Positions 51,494-61,042 of a DNA stretch of 64,000 bases are shown here, one piece after another (position 1 is the stretch's first letter; every line of letters begins with the position of its first letter). Both the position numbers and the translations under genes were made by a program. The stretch comes from Halopenitus persicus (GTDB lineage: Archaea > Halobacteriota > Halobacteria > Halobacteriales > Haloferacaceae), in assembly GCF_002355635.1 (NCBI RefSeq), contig NZ_AP017558.1, positions 2,728,001-2,792,000 of the forward strand, read 5' to 3'. Below the pieces are notes generated by a model. That model was given only the letters and a program-made list of their open reading frames with translations, ran no database searches and had not been told where the DNA came from.

Positions 51494-52336
51494 TTAGACG
51501 TCGACCCGGTCGCCGATCTCGACGATCTCGAGGCGTCGTGGGTGGTCGAAGCTCCGAACGTGGGGATACAGCGCGGTCGGATCCGCCGTCAACCCCTTCC
51601 ACATGTCCCAATGGGTGGGCAGGAGGCGGTCGATCTCCAGCGCGTTCGCGGCGTCGACGATCTCGGTCTCGTCGGCGTACCACTTCGTACGTTTCTGCTC
51701 GCGGGTCTCCTTGTCCGGGATGGTTCCGGCCGATCCGAACGCGAGGATCCCCAGATCGATGTCGTATTGGTCGCCGATCTCGGCGAACGCGTCCGTGGGC
51801 TTCGTATCCCCGCCGTGGAAGATCGTCCCCGAGTCGTGCTCGATGACGTAGCCGACCGGGTGGGTCGCGTCGGGGTCGTTCACGGCGACGACGTCGACGG
51901 CGAACTCGCCGACACGAAGCCGATCGCCCTCCGATATCTCCGTGAACTGGTCCGCGGAAACGTCCCACCGGTCGGTCCAGTTCCCCTCGTCGGCGACCGC
52001 CAGCGAGTCGTCGGGCGCGACCAGCTCGGCGTCGGCGTTCGCGAGGATCGGCGCCTGGGACGGTCCGTGCGCGTGGTCGCTGTGTTCGTGGGTGATGAAC
52101 AGCGCGTCCCCGACCGTCACGTCAGTTGGATCGAACGGGACGGGGATCATCCGGACCGTCCGCGGCGGGTCGCCGAGCCCGAGATACGGGTCGATCCACA
52201 GCACCGTTCCCTCCGAACCCTTGATCGCGAAGCCGTTACAGCCGAGATACCACAGCGCGACCGTGTCGGGGTCGGCGTCCTCGATCGCGCGGGGTAGCCA
52301 GTCGCCCCAGTCGGACTCGCCCAGAGCGTGTGTCAT
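51494..52336 (-). CDS. MBL-fold metal-dependent hydrolase, UlaG-like
   Basis: 280 residues with LWIDPYLGLG, the metal motif HEHSDH (in LFITHEHSDHAHG), IFHGGDTKPT and LLPTHWDMWKG. The ligand set and the long N-terminal WYLGCNGFAIK match the UlaG-type L-ascorbate-6-phosphate lactonase branch. True substrate unknown. Single gene, minus strand. Confidence 0.88.
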   Translation of the reverse strand: MTHALGESDWGDWLPRAIEDADPDTVALWYLGCNGFAIKGSEGTVLWIDPYLGLGDPPRTVRMIPVPFDPTDVTVGDALFITHEHSDHAHGPSQAPILANADAELVAPDDSLAVADEGNWTDRWDVSADQFTEISEGDRLRVGEFAVDVVAVNDPDATHPVGYVIEHDSGTIFHGGDTKPTDAFAEIGDQYDIDLGILAFGSAGTIPDKETREQKRTKWYADETEIVDAANALEIDRLLPTHWDMWKGLTADPTALYPHVRSFDHPRRLEIVEIGDRVDV

Positions 52337-52388
52337 ACCGCAGGCTGTGATCGGTAGCTCCCTAACCGTTGCGAAGGCGTTCGGCGGC

Positions 52389-52452
52389 GAGTGGTCGTGG
52401 CGTTCGGCGACGAGTGGTCGTGGCGTTCGGCGACGAGTGGTCGTGGCGTTCG
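52389..52452. repeat. 23-bp tandem repeat, 2.8 copies
   Basis: Perfect copies beginning at 52389, 52412 and 52435 (the last one 18 bases). It lies in the gap between divergent MBL and cysteine synthase genes, upstream of the latter. Confidence 0.88.
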
Positions 52453-52528
52453 ACCGCGGACGATCGGCGACGATCGACTCACCGCTCCGATGGAAACCTA
52501 CACAAACGGGCACGTCCTTGCGTTCGGT

Positions 52529-53509
52529 ATGACCGCCTTTCGGGAGCCGCTGTCGTCGGTGAACGAGACGATCGGCGAGACGCCGCTCGTCCGCGTTCAC
52601 GCCTCGTCGGACGCGGCGCCGGTGTACGCGAAGCTGGAGTCGTTCAACCCGGGCGCGAGCATTAAAGACCGGATCGGAAAGTACATGCTCGAACGGATGC
52701 TCGAGCGCGGCGACGTCGATCCCGGCGGCACGGTCATCGAGCCGACCGCCGGCAACACGGGGATCGGGATCGCAGTGGCCGCCGGTCGGCTCGACCTGGA
52801 GGCGGTGTTCGTCGTGCCGGAGCGCTTCTCGGTGGAGAAACAGCAGCTGATGCGCGCGCTCGGCGCGGAGGTCATCAACACGCCCAGCGAGGAGGGGATG
52901 GGGTACGCGATCGAGCGCGCACACGCGCTCGCGGAGGAGCTCGAGAACGCGGTGGTTCCCGAGCAGTTCTCGAACCCCCTCAACGCCGAGGCGCACTACG
53001 AGACCACCGCGCCGGAGATCGACGCGGCGCTGGACGGGGAGGTCGGCGCCGTCGTCGTCGGCTGTGGCACCGGCGGCACGCTGATGGGCCTTGCCGAGTA
53101 CTTCCTCGAGCGCGACCCGGACGTCCACGTCGTGGCCGTCGAGCCCGAGGGGTCGGCCTACCGTGAGTTCTTCGATGAGGACGTCGCCCACGAGGAGTAC
53201 AAGACCGAGGGGATCGGCACCCACGACGTCGAGACGAACGTCCTCTTCGACCCGGAGCTGGTCGACGAGATCGCGACGATCCCCGACCGCGACACCCACG
53301 AGGAGATGTCCCGGCTCGCGGCGGAGGAGGGCCACCTCGTCGCCTCCTCCTCGGCGGCCAACAGCCTGGCCGCCCGGCGGGTCGCCGACCGGATCGATTC
53401 GGGGGACCTCGCGGTCCCGCACGACGCGGTCGTCACGGTGTTTCCCGACTCCGCCGAACGGTACCTCTCGAAGGGCGTCTATCGAGACTACGAGGAGTGG
53501 GAGGGCTAG
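52529..53509 (+). CDS. cysK: Cysteine synthase (O-acetylserine sulfhydrylase family)
   Basis: 326 residues of the fold II PLP family: IGETPLVRV, the PLP lysine in NPGASIKDRIG, TAGNTGIGIAVAA, the phosphate-binding GCGTGGTLMG, and SSSAANSLAA near the end. Makes cysteine from O-acetylserine and sulfide, or could act as cystathionine beta-synthase. Start at MTAFREPL; a Met at 52490 is an alternative. Confidence 0.87.
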   Translation: MTAFREPLSSVNETIGETPLVRVHASSDAAPVYAKLESFNPGASIKDRIGKYMLERMLERGDVDPGGTVIEPTAGNTGIGIAVAAGRLDLEAVFVVPERFSVEKQQLMRALGAEVINTPSEEGMGYAIERAHALAEELENAVVPEQFSNPLNAEAHYETTAPEIDAALDGEVGAVVVGCGTGGTLMGLAEYFLERDPDVHVVAVEPEGSAYREFFDEDVAHEEYKTEGIGTHDVETNVLFDPELVDEIATIPDRDTHEEMSRLAAEEGHLVASSSAANSLAARRVADRIDSGDLAVPHDAVVTVFPDSAERYLSKGVYRDYEEWEG

Positions 53510-53571
53510 GTCGAAACTGGGCTGACCGGATGATCCGCCACGATGGGAACTCCTATTACGACGGCGGCCGG

Positions 53572-55680
53572 ATGACACGGAACATGGGCTCGTCGATCCG
53601 GGTGCTCCACGTCGACGACGACCCGGCCTTCCTCGAGTTAGCCGCGACCTTCCTCGAACGAGCGGGGGACGGGTTCGAGGTGGTCACCGCCTCGAGCGCG
53701 GTCGAGGGATATGACGTCCTCGAGCGGGAGCCGATCGACTGTCTCGTCTCCGACCACGACATGCCCGACTGGAACGGGATCGAGTTCCTGCAAACGGTCC
53801 GGGAGGAGCACCCGGACCTGCCGTTCATCCTGTTTACGGGGAAGGGCTCGGAGGAGGTCGCCAGCAGGGCGGTTTCGGCCGGCGTGACCGACTACCTGCA
53901 AAAGGAGACCGGCACGGACCAGTACACGATCCTCGCCAACCGGATCGAGAACGCCGTCGAGCGGGACCGCTCCCAGCGGGCGGTCACGGCGCAGAAACGA
54001 CGTCTCGAGACGCTGGTCGACAACGTTCCCGGAGTGGTCTACCGGTGCCGGAACGAACCCGGCTGGCCGATGGAGTATCTCGGCGGCGAGTGCGAGTCCC
54101 TCACCGGCCACCCGGCCGACCGGCTCGAATCCGGCGAGATCACGTGGGGCGAGGACGTGATCCACCCCGACGACCGCGATCCGGTCCGGGAAACGGTGCA
54201 GACATCGATCGCCGCCGACGAACCCTTCGAGGACACCTACCGAATCCGGACGGCCGACGGGGACACCAAGTGGGTGTGGGAGCGTGGTCGCGGCGTCCCC
54301 GACGACGACGTTCCCGACACGATTTCGAGCGTCATCGACGCCAACACGAAGACGGCCGACGCCAACACGAAGACGGCCGACGCCAACACGAAGACGGCCG
54401 ACGCCAACACGAAGACGGCCGACGCCAACACGAAGACGGCCGACGCCAACGTCGAATTTCTCGAGGGATTCATCACCGACGTTACCGACCGAAAGGAACG
54501 CGAACGCGAGCTCCAGCGGTACGAACGCCTGTTCGAGGCCGTCTTCCACGACCCGAACGTGCTCGTGGGGTTGCTCGCGCCCGACGGGACGGTGCGGACG
54601 GTCAACCGGACCGCGCTCAAGTACGTGGACGCCGACCGGGAAGCGATCGTGGGCGAACCGTTCTCCGAGACGCCCTGGTGGCCGGACGACCGCCGTACGG
54701 ACGTCCGCGAGTGGATCGAGCGGGCAGCCGCCGGCGAGTACGTCGAATACGAGGCGACCCATCCCACCGAAGACGGGTCGCCGATCGTCGTCGAGGGGAC
54801 CTTTCGGCCGGTGGTCGACGACGGGGACACGTCGGCGCTGGACGGGGACACGTCGGCGCTCGACGAGGGCGAAACGACCTCGGGCGACACGCGTGCTGAC
54901 CACGACCGCCCCGGATCGATCACGGGGATCGTCGTCTCGGCCAAGGACGTCACGGAACGCCGCCGCCGCGAACGGGAGGTGAAACGGCAGGCCGACCGGC
55001 TCGACGAGTTCGCGAGCGCGGTCTCACACGACCTCCGGAGTCCGATCTCGGCCGTCGACGGCCGTCTGGACCTCGCGCTCGAGACCGGCGACCGCGAGCA
55101 TATCGAGCGGGCGGCGGAGGCGATCGATCGCGTCGACGACCTCCGTGAGGACATCGTCGCGACGCTCCGGAGCGGCGAGATCGTCTCGGAGCGCGAACCG
55201 GTCCTGCTCGAGGAGGCGGTGGAGTCGGCCCTGATCGCGGTCGATCCGCCCGCCTCGACCGACGTGACCGTCGACGATGTCGAGATCGAGGCCGATCCGG
55301 ATGCCTTCGCCCGACTGCTCGAGAACCTGCTTCGGAACTCGGTCGAACACGGCGGTGCGAGCGTCACGGTTCGATTCGGCCGGCTCGGCGCCGGGGACGC
55401 GGAGAGTCGGGAGCGACCCGGCGGGCCCGGGGACGGAGCTGCCGGGGGCGACACTCGGACCACCGGATCCGGGATCGTCTACGAGGACGACGGCCCGGGA
55501 ATCGACCCGGCAGACCGCGATCGCGTGTTCACGCCGGGGTTCACGACCAAGACCGACGGCGACGGGATCGGGATGGGGATGGCGAGCGTCCGCCAGATCG
55601 TCGCCGCACACGGATGGTCGATACGGATCACGGACGCGACCGTTCTCGACGGCGTTCGGTTCGAGATCCGGACGGAGTGA
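53572..55680 (+). CDS. Hybrid response-regulator/PAS sensor histidine kinase
   Basis: 702 residues. Order: receiver domain (about 5-125, phosphoacceptor Asp in CLVSDHDMP), PAS (about 140-250, GVVYRCRNEPGWPMEYLGG), a repeated linker of 5.4 copies of DANTKTA, second PAS (about 310-460), HisKA with SHDLRSP (about 480-545), and HATPase (NLLRNSVEHG, DDGPGID, GIGMGMASVRQ). Unusually the receiver comes first, as in HTR-type haloarchaeal sensors. The start is preceded by a CCTATTACG TATA-like box. Signal unknown. Confidence 0.88.
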   Translation: MTRNMGSSIRVLHVDDDPAFLELAATFLERAGDGFEVVTASSAVEGYDVLEREPIDCLVSDHDMPDWNGIEFLQTVREEHPDLPFILFTGKGSEEVASRAVSAGVTDYLQKETGTDQYTILANRIENAVERDRSQRAVTAQKRRLETLVDNVPGVVYRCRNEPGWPMEYLGGECESLTGHPADRLESGEITWGEDVIHPDDRDPVRETVQTSIAADEPFEDTYRIRTADGDTKWVWERGRGVPDDDVPDTISSVIDANTKTADANTKTADANTKTADANTKTADANTKTADANVEFLEGFITDVTDRKERERELQRYERLFEAVFHDPNVLVGLLAPDGTVRTVNRTALKYVDADREAIVGEPFSETPWWPDDRRTDVREWIERAAAGEYVEYEATHPTEDGSPIVVEGTFRPVVDDGDTSALDGDTSALDEGETTSGDTRADHDRPGSITGIVVSAKDVTERRRREREVKRQADRLDEFASAVSHDLRSPISAVDGRLDLALETGDREHIERAAEAIDRVDDLREDIVATLRSGEIVSEREPVLLEEAVESALIAVDPPASTDVTVDDVEIEADPDAFARLLENLLRNSVEHGGASVTVRFGRLGAGDAESRERPGGPGDGAAGGDTRTTGSGIVYEDDGPGIDPADRDRVFTPGFTTKTDGDGIGMGMASVRQIVAAHGWSIRITDATVLDGVRFEIRTE
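54337..54450. repeat. 21-bp tandem repeat, 5.4 perfect copies
   Basis: Unit GACGCCAACACGAAGACGGCC, five perfect copies 54337-54441 and a partial one. It encodes the seven-residue linker DANTKTA between the PAS domains. Confidence 0.95.
54820..54861. repeat. 21-bp tandem duplication
   Basis: Copies 54820-54840 and 54841-54861 differ at the last base and encode DGDTSAL twice in the second PAS region. Confidence 0.9.
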
Positions 55681-55781
55681 GCGTGGCTCGACGACCGCGG
55701 CCGCAGCCATATCGGTCGTGCGAGCGACTCATCGGCAAGAATTTATCCGTCGGGTCGTCAATGGTGCCACGACGGTGAAGG

Positions 55782-56945
55782 ATGGGAACGGACACGGATT
55801 CGGACACGCTGCCGGTCGACTCCGAGGAGTTCCACCGGACGCTCGTTGAGAACGCCGCGGAGGGGATGTTGACGATCGACGAAGACAGTCGCATCGTCTA
55901 CGCGAACCCCGCGATCGAGGACGTTTTGGGGTATACGCCCGAGGAGCTCGTCGGGAGTTCGAAAACGCGGATCGTTCCCGAGCGGCTCCGTCCGGTTCAC
56001 GGTGCGGCGCTCGCGTCGTACGCCGACACGGGAGAACGGAACATCGACTGGGACGGCGTCGAGCTGCCCGCCCTTCACAAGGACGGCCACGAGGTCCCGA
56101 CGCTCATCAGCCTCCGCGAGCACCGCCACGACGGAGAGCAGTATTTCACGGGGATCGTTCGGGACATATCCGACCGGACGGAGCGGGAGCGGGAGCTCCG
56201 GCGGCGCAAGGACCGTCTCGACGAGTTCGCCGACGTCCTCGCCCACGACATCCGCAATCCGCTGTCGGTCGCGCAGGGCTACACCGAGCTGGCCCGCGAG
56301 GACCACGACGCGCCGGATCTCGACCGCGTCGCGGACGCCCTCGGCCGCATCGAGGAACTGATCGACGACCTGCTGGCGCTCTCGAAGGAAGGCGCCCGAA
56401 TCGGCGAGACCGCTCCCGTCTCCCTCGCCGACTGCGTTCGAGAGTCGTGGGACGGCGTCGATGCCCGCGACGCCGAACTTCGGATCGAGGCGCCGCTTGG
56501 AACGATCGAGGCCGATCGAAGCCGGCTGCGTGACCTCTTCGGAAACCTCCTCCGGAACGCGGTCGAGCACGGTAGCGCGGACGTCACGGTCACGGTCGGA
56601 CTCCTTGCCCACGAGGCCGACTCGGACGCGGGGACGCCGGACGGGTTCTACGTGGCCGACGACGGCCCCGGAATCCCGTCGGCCAGCCGGGCCGAGATCT
56701 TCGACCGCGGCTACTCGACGCAGGACGGGGGGACCGGATATGGCCTCGCGATCGTTCACGGCATCGCCGAGGCGCACGGCTGGGACGTGTCGATCGCATC
56801 GGCATCCGGCGGAGCCGGGAGCGGGACCGACGGAGCCGGGAGCGGGACCGACGGAGCCGGGAGCGGGACCGACGGAGAGTCGTCGGACGCGAACGGGGCT
56901 CGGTTCGAGTTCAGGAACGTCGAGTTCGTCTCCGACGACGCCTAG
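55782..56945 (+). CDS. PAS-domain sensor histidine kinase
   Basis: 387 residues: PAS (15-135, ENAAEGMLTIDEDSRIVYANPAIEDVLGY), HisKA with AHDIRNPLSVAQGYTEL, HATPase with NLLRNAVEHG, DDGPGIP and GTGYGLAIVHGIAEAHG. A GAGSGTD linker repeated three times interrupts the end of the HATPase domain. Soluble. Neighbour of the other kinase but with a 101-base gap, so probably separately transcribed. Response regulator unknown. Confidence 0.9.
   Translation: MGTDTDSDTLPVDSEEFHRTLVENAAEGMLTIDEDSRIVYANPAIEDVLGYTPEELVGSSKTRIVPERLRPVHGAALASYADTGERNIDWDGVELPALHKDGHEVPTLISLREHRHDGEQYFTGIVRDISDRTERERELRRRKDRLDEFADVLAHDIRNPLSVAQGYTELAREDHDAPDLDRVADALGRIEELIDDLLALSKEGARIGETAPVSLADCVRESWDGVDARDAELRIEAPLGTIEADRSRLRDLFGNLLRNAVEHGSADVTVTVGLLAHEADSDAGTPDGFYVADDGPGIPSASRAEIFDRGYSTQDGGTGYGLAIVHGIAEAHGWDVSIASASGGAGSGTDGAGSGTDGAGSGTDGESSDANGARFEFRNVEFVSDDA
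56811..56873. repeat. 21-bp tandem repeat, three copies
   Basis: Perfect copies of a unit encoding GAGSGTD at 56811-56831, 56832-56852 and 56853-56873. Confidence 0.92.
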
Positions 56946-57397
56946 TCGGACTGGTACTCCTTCTCGAAGCCGCGGAACTCGGTGCGGTGGGCCTCCTCCT
57001 CGGCGAGGACCGTGACGGCGAGGTCCTCGGTGACCGGGTCGTTCGCGTCCTCGGCCGCGTCGATGAGGTCGCGGTAGGTGGCGATCGCGTCCTCCTCGGC
57101 GTCGAGCACCCCGCGAATGACCGAGAGGACGTCCGTCGAGTCAGCCGGCGGCTGCAGGGAGTCCTGTCGGGCGGTGAACTCGGCCGACCCCGGCGGTCGA
57201 GCGTCCAGCTGCTTGAGTCGCTGGCCCAGCTGTTCGGCGTGCGCCAGTTCCTCCTGGATGTCGGTCTGGAGGCTTTCCTTGATCTCCTCGGCGCGAACGC
57301 CGTCGAGGACGATCGCGTTCGTCTGGTAGTTCATGACCGTCTCGATCTCGTCGCTATACGCCTTCCGGAGCAGCTCGATGACGCGGTCGTTCGACAT
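56942..57397 (-). CDS. Ferritin-like / rubrerythrin-type diiron protein
   Basis: 151 residues in four helices. Likely diiron ligands: E in EIETVMNYQTN, E and H in QEELAHAEQL, E in DAEEDAIATYRDL, and E and H in LAEEEAHRTEF, the Ex2H pairing of the ferritin-like superfamily. No rubredoxin tail. Probably iron or oxidant handling. Its stop overlaps the kinase stop tail to tail (3 bases). Confidence 0.85.
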   Translation of the reverse strand: MSNDRVIELLRKAYSDEIETVMNYQTNAIVLDGVRAEEIKESLQTDIQEELAHAEQLGQRLKQLDARPPGSAEFTARQDSLQPPADSTDVLSVIRGVLDAEEDAIATYRDLIDAAEDANDPVTEDLAVTVLAEEEAHRTEFRGFEKEYQSD

Positions 57398-57476
57398 ACG
57401 ATGTATCGTTTCGCCCCGAGGATAATGGGTGTTCTGGCGAAGCCGAATCCCGAAACGCCGATCGGGGACGCGCGGC

Positions 57477-60347
57477 TCAGGCGGAGCCGGAACCGGCGAC
57501 AGCCCCGGTCGATCCGGCTCCCGCCTCCGGATCCGCACCAGGGCCATCACTCTCGCCGTCCGCCTTTCGACGGTTACGGACCGTGAGCAGGGCGAACAGG
57601 ACGAATCCGACGCCACGGAGGGTGAGATCGAGCAGGAGCGCGTCGACCGAGACGGAGATCCCGACGAGCCCGAGCGTGTCGAAGACGGCCTCGGAGAGCA
57701 ACCGCGGCGCCATCAACAGCAGGGAGCTGACCGCGAATCCGACCCGTCCGGCGCGGTCGACGCGCGTGTACAGCGTTCCGATGACGGTCGCGCCGAGCGC
57801 GATCACGCCGAGGAAGACCCCGATGACCGGCACGAGGATCTCGGGGATCGAGTACGAGAGCTCGGCGAGGTCCTCGAAGCCGACCACGCGGTAGCGCTCT
57901 CGGAGCTGCAGCTCCGCGGCGTTCGCCTTCTCGCGCAGCAGGACGATCCCCGGCGCGAGCACGAACGCGAAGGGGACGATCGCCTTGTTCAACGACAGCG
58001 AGAACGCCTTCACGCCGGTTTCGAAGGGGTCCGACTTGGCGACCCCGCTGGCCGCGTACGCCGCGACGGCCACTGGCGGCGTGATGTCGGCGATGACGCC
58101 GAAATAGAGGATGAACAGGTGGGCGGCCAGAAGCGGGATGCCGAACTCGACGAGCGGCGTCGCCAGCATCGAGATGAGGATGATGTAGGTGACCGTCGTC
58201 GGCATCCCCATCCCGAGAATGATGCTCGAGACGGCCGTCACGAGCAACATGACCACGATCGAGCCGCCGGAGAGCGCGAGCAACAGCGAGGTCAGGTTCG
58301 GACCGAGCCCGGAGACGCTGATGACGCCGGGGATGATCCCGGCGGCCGCGACCGCGACGACGACCGGGACCGCGGTGCGTGCGCCCTGCTCCATCGACGT
58401 GACCACGAAGGTGCCGAGCTTGAACGGCTGGCTCTCGCCCAGGTCCCGACCGGTTCGGTCGCCGATCGATTCGGCGGTTTCCCGGACCGAGGGGTTGAGA
58501 TCGAGCAACGACGCATCGAGGTCCGGCTTCGAGAGCAGCGTCAGCGTCCCCGCAAGCATCGCGTACCACTCGATCCGCGAGAGCACGACGCCGGCCGCCT
58601 CGCCGAGCGGGATTCCCGCGCCGCCGGCCCCCGTAAGGAGGCCGGTGACCGGCACGCCCGCGATGGTGTGGCTTGCCAGCTCGACGCCGACGACGGCGGC
58701 GAACACGCCGAGCAGCCGCAGCCGCGTCTCCTCGCTGTACGCCGAGACGAGCGCGATCAGCGCGACGAGCGCCACGAGAGTGAACCACGCGGACCGCGAG
58801 ACCGAGAGCCGCTCGATGATGAGGTAGTACAACAGCAGGCCGATCGGAACGAGGTAGAACCAGCCGCGCTTGAGGTGGCTCCACATGGAGACGGTGTCCG
58901 CGTCGGACACGCCGCCGATGCCCTCCTGGACCGCCTTGAGGTGGACCATCACCCAGACGCCGAAGAAGAAGACGATCGCCGGAATCGTCGAGATGATGAT
59001 GATGTCGGCGAACGGCGTCGCGGTGTACTGGACCATCAGGAACGCGGCCGCCCCCATCACGGGCGGCAGGATCTGCCCGCCCGAGGAGGCCGACGACTCG
59101 ACGGCACCGGCGAACTCCGGCGAGTAGCCCGACCGCTTCATCAGCGGGATGGTGAACGCGCCGGTCGTGACCGTGTTGGCGATCGACGACCCCGAGATGG
59201 TTCCCATGAATCCGCTGGCGAGGATGCTCGCCTTCGCCGGACCGCCCTTCCGGCTGCCGGTCGCCGCGTACGCGAGGTCGATGAACCACTGGCCGGCCCC
59301 GCTCATCTCGAGGAATGCGCCGAAGAGGATGAAGATGTAGATGAAGCTCACCGAGACCGTCACCGGAATCCCGAAGACGCCGTTCTCGGTGTTGTACCAG
59401 AGGTTCTGAATGATGTCCGGCCAGGTGAGTTCCGGAATCGCGAGCAACCCGAGGAACGGCGTGTTCCCGCTGATGAGGAACCCCCAGCGGGCGTAGACGA
59501 TGAACGTGGCGACGATGATCATCAACGGGAGGCCCAGCGTCCGACGAGTCGCCTCCAGCACCAGCAGGACGCCGATCACGCCCAGCGCCATCGCGTAGGA
59601 GTACTCGCTCACGAACGGGACGCCGCCGAGGATCGGCTGGAGGAACGCGTACACCTCGGTGACCGGACGTCCCGAGTCGATCCCGAAGACGCGCATGTTC
59701 TGGATCTCCGAGAACTCCGTCAGGAAGTAGATCGCCGACAGGATCGCCGCCACGATGCAGACCAGATCGAACGGCGTCACCCGGTCGCGGTCGGGGTCGA
59801 TGAACGCCCAGCGGACCGCCGACCGAATCCTCGCGAACAGCCGCGTGAGCGGGTTTCGGTCGCCGAGCCGGTCCGCGAAGGCCGGAACGATCCGGCCGAG
59901 GTTCCGGGAAACGATGCCGTCACCCATGCTGCCCGGGAACAGCAGGAACGTGAGCACGAGCGCGAAGGCAACGTGGATCGCGTTCGCTTGGAGGAGCTGC
60001 AGCGAGACCGGTATCGGCGCGATCGAGAGTCCGGCGATCTCGATGGTGGGGAGCCAGATCGTGAACGAGAAGCTCCGGGCGGCGAGGAACAGTTGGAAGA
60101 CCGAAAAGAGGATCCCGATCACCGCGACCGCCACCGCGGCGATCCCCCGCAGCGACCGGCGGCGCTCGATCTCCTCGATCAGCTCCTCGGCCTCCTCGCG
60201 GGAGATCTCGTCGGTCGTTTCGTCACTCGGCGGGATCGAATCGGGGCCTCCGGGACCGTCCCCGGGATCGTCGCCGGGATCGGGCGCTCGCGAGCCGCGG
60301 TCGTTCGAATCGTCGATGCCGCCGTCCGTTCGATGGTTCGTGGTCAT
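57477..60347 (-). CDS. TRAP transporter permease, fused 4TM/12TM
   Basis: 956 residues. A disordered acidic N-terminus (about 1-65), a small-subunit part, then the large DctM-like permease with KASILASGFMGTISGSSIANTVTTGAF, ESSASSGGQILPPVMGAAAF and GMGMPTTVTYIILISM. Gly/Ser-rich permease motifs occur in both halves. Such fused permeases work with TAXI-type binding proteins. Overlaps the DUF1850 gene by ATGA. C-terminal tail is Gly/Ala/acidic. Confidence 0.92.
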   Translation of the reverse strand: MTTNHRTDGGIDDSNDRGSRAPDPGDDPGDGPGGPDSIPPSDETTDEISREEAEELIEEIERRRSLRGIAAVAVAVIGILFSVFQLFLAARSFSFTIWLPTIEIAGLSIAPIPVSLQLLQANAIHVAFALVLTFLLFPGSMGDGIVSRNLGRIVPAFADRLGDRNPLTRLFARIRSAVRWAFIDPDRDRVTPFDLVCIVAAILSAIYFLTEFSEIQNMRVFGIDSGRPVTEVYAFLQPILGGVPFVSEYSYAMALGVIGVLLVLEATRRTLGLPLMIIVATFIVYARWGFLISGNTPFLGLLAIPELTWPDIIQNLWYNTENGVFGIPVTVSVSFIYIFILFGAFLEMSGAGQWFIDLAYAATGSRKGGPAKASILASGFMGTISGSSIANTVTTGAFTIPLMKRSGYSPEFAGAVESSASSGGQILPPVMGAAAFLMVQYTATPFADIIIISTIPAIVFFFGVWVMVHLKAVQEGIGGVSDADTVSMWSHLKRGWFYLVPIGLLLYYLIIERLSVSRSAWFTLVALVALIALVSAYSEETRLRLLGVFAAVVGVELASHTIAGVPVTGLLTGAGGAGIPLGEAAGVVLSRIEWYAMLAGTLTLLSKPDLDASLLDLNPSVRETAESIGDRTGRDLGESQPFKLGTFVVTSMEQGARTAVPVVVAVAAAGIIPGVISVSGLGPNLTSLLLALSGGSIVVMLLVTAVSSIILGMGMPTTVTYIILISMLATPLVEFGIPLLAAHLFILYFGVIADITPPVAVAAYAASGVAKSDPFETGVKAFSLSLNKAIVPFAFVLAPGIVLLREKANAAELQLRERYRVVGFEDLAELSYSIPEILVPVIGVFLGVIALGATVIGTLYTRVDRAGRVGFAVSSLLLMAPRLLSEAVFDTLGLVGISVSVDALLLDLTLRGVGFVLFALLTVRNRRKADGESDGPGADPEAGAGSTGAVAGSGSA

Positions 60348-60841
60348 GAGATCATCTCGAGAAGCGACCGTCGTTCGATGTGCAGTCTGACGTCGTTCCC
60401 CCGGGTCACCGCGACGAGGTCGTGTCGCCGTCCGTCGACGATCAGCGTGTGGTCGGCGATCCGCCCCGGCGAGACGGAGAGGGTCTCGAGTTCGGTGATC
60501 GGTTCCTCGGGGTCGTAAACGAGGGTCCCGTTGACGTTCGTAACGTCGACGCGTGCCGGGAGTCCCCAGCCGTAGGACTCGAACTCCATCCGAGTGTTCA
60601 CGAGCGTCGTCCCGTCCACGCGGTACTCGTCGTAGACGCGTGATTTCTCGACGCTGTGGGTGTACTCGAGGGCCACCGTGCTCCCGTCGTTGACCGGCGC
60701 CGTGAGGTAGCGCTCGCCCGTCTCCACGTCCTCGACGACGAGGACGGCCTCGACTGGCGCGGTCGCCGCCAGGGCGACGAGGGCGACGACCGCCGCGAGC
60801 AGGACCGCGGCACGAACGTTCGGTCGGGAAAAGCGGCCCAT
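60344..60841 (-). CDS. DUF1850 protein of the TAXI-TRAP transporter
   Basis: 165 residues: N-terminal membrane helix (AAVLLAAVVALVALAATA) followed by beta-rich domain with VALEYTHSVEKSRVYDEYRVDGTTLVNTRMEFESYGWGLP. DUF1850 genes sit beside TAXI-TRAP permeases; role unknown. Start at MGRFSRP is preferred over an upstream Met giving a basic tail. Confidence 0.85.
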   Translation of the reverse strand: MGRFSRPNVRAAVLLAAVVALVALAATAPVEAVLVVEDVETGERYLTAPVNDGSTVALEYTHSVEKSRVYDEYRVDGTTLVNTRMEFESYGWGLPARVDVTNVNGTLVYDPEEPITELETLSVSPGRIADHTLIVDGRRHDLVAVTRGNDVRLHIERRSLLEMIS

Positions 60842-61042
60842 ATTTCCGGGTATCACTCGGGGTATCGCCCTTGAAACGTTTTTGAAACGCGGCTTACGCA
60901 CCGTGAACCCGCGGCGACCGCCCCCGTGGGGTCAGTTGGCCGTTCGACTCAACGGGTGAGTGGGGCGGGCCGGATCGTCCGTGGATCGGTCGGGTTGTAG
61001 ATGGTTGGACCGGGGTCGCACCCCCGGACCGTCCCGTGGCGT

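Noticed and set aside
57429-60518. A 1029-codon open frame on the plus strand opposite the TRAP permease
   Set aside because: It is the antisense of a well-supported membrane protein; composition is dominated by Arg/Asp/Glu, as expected for reverse readings of GC-rich haloarchaeal genes.
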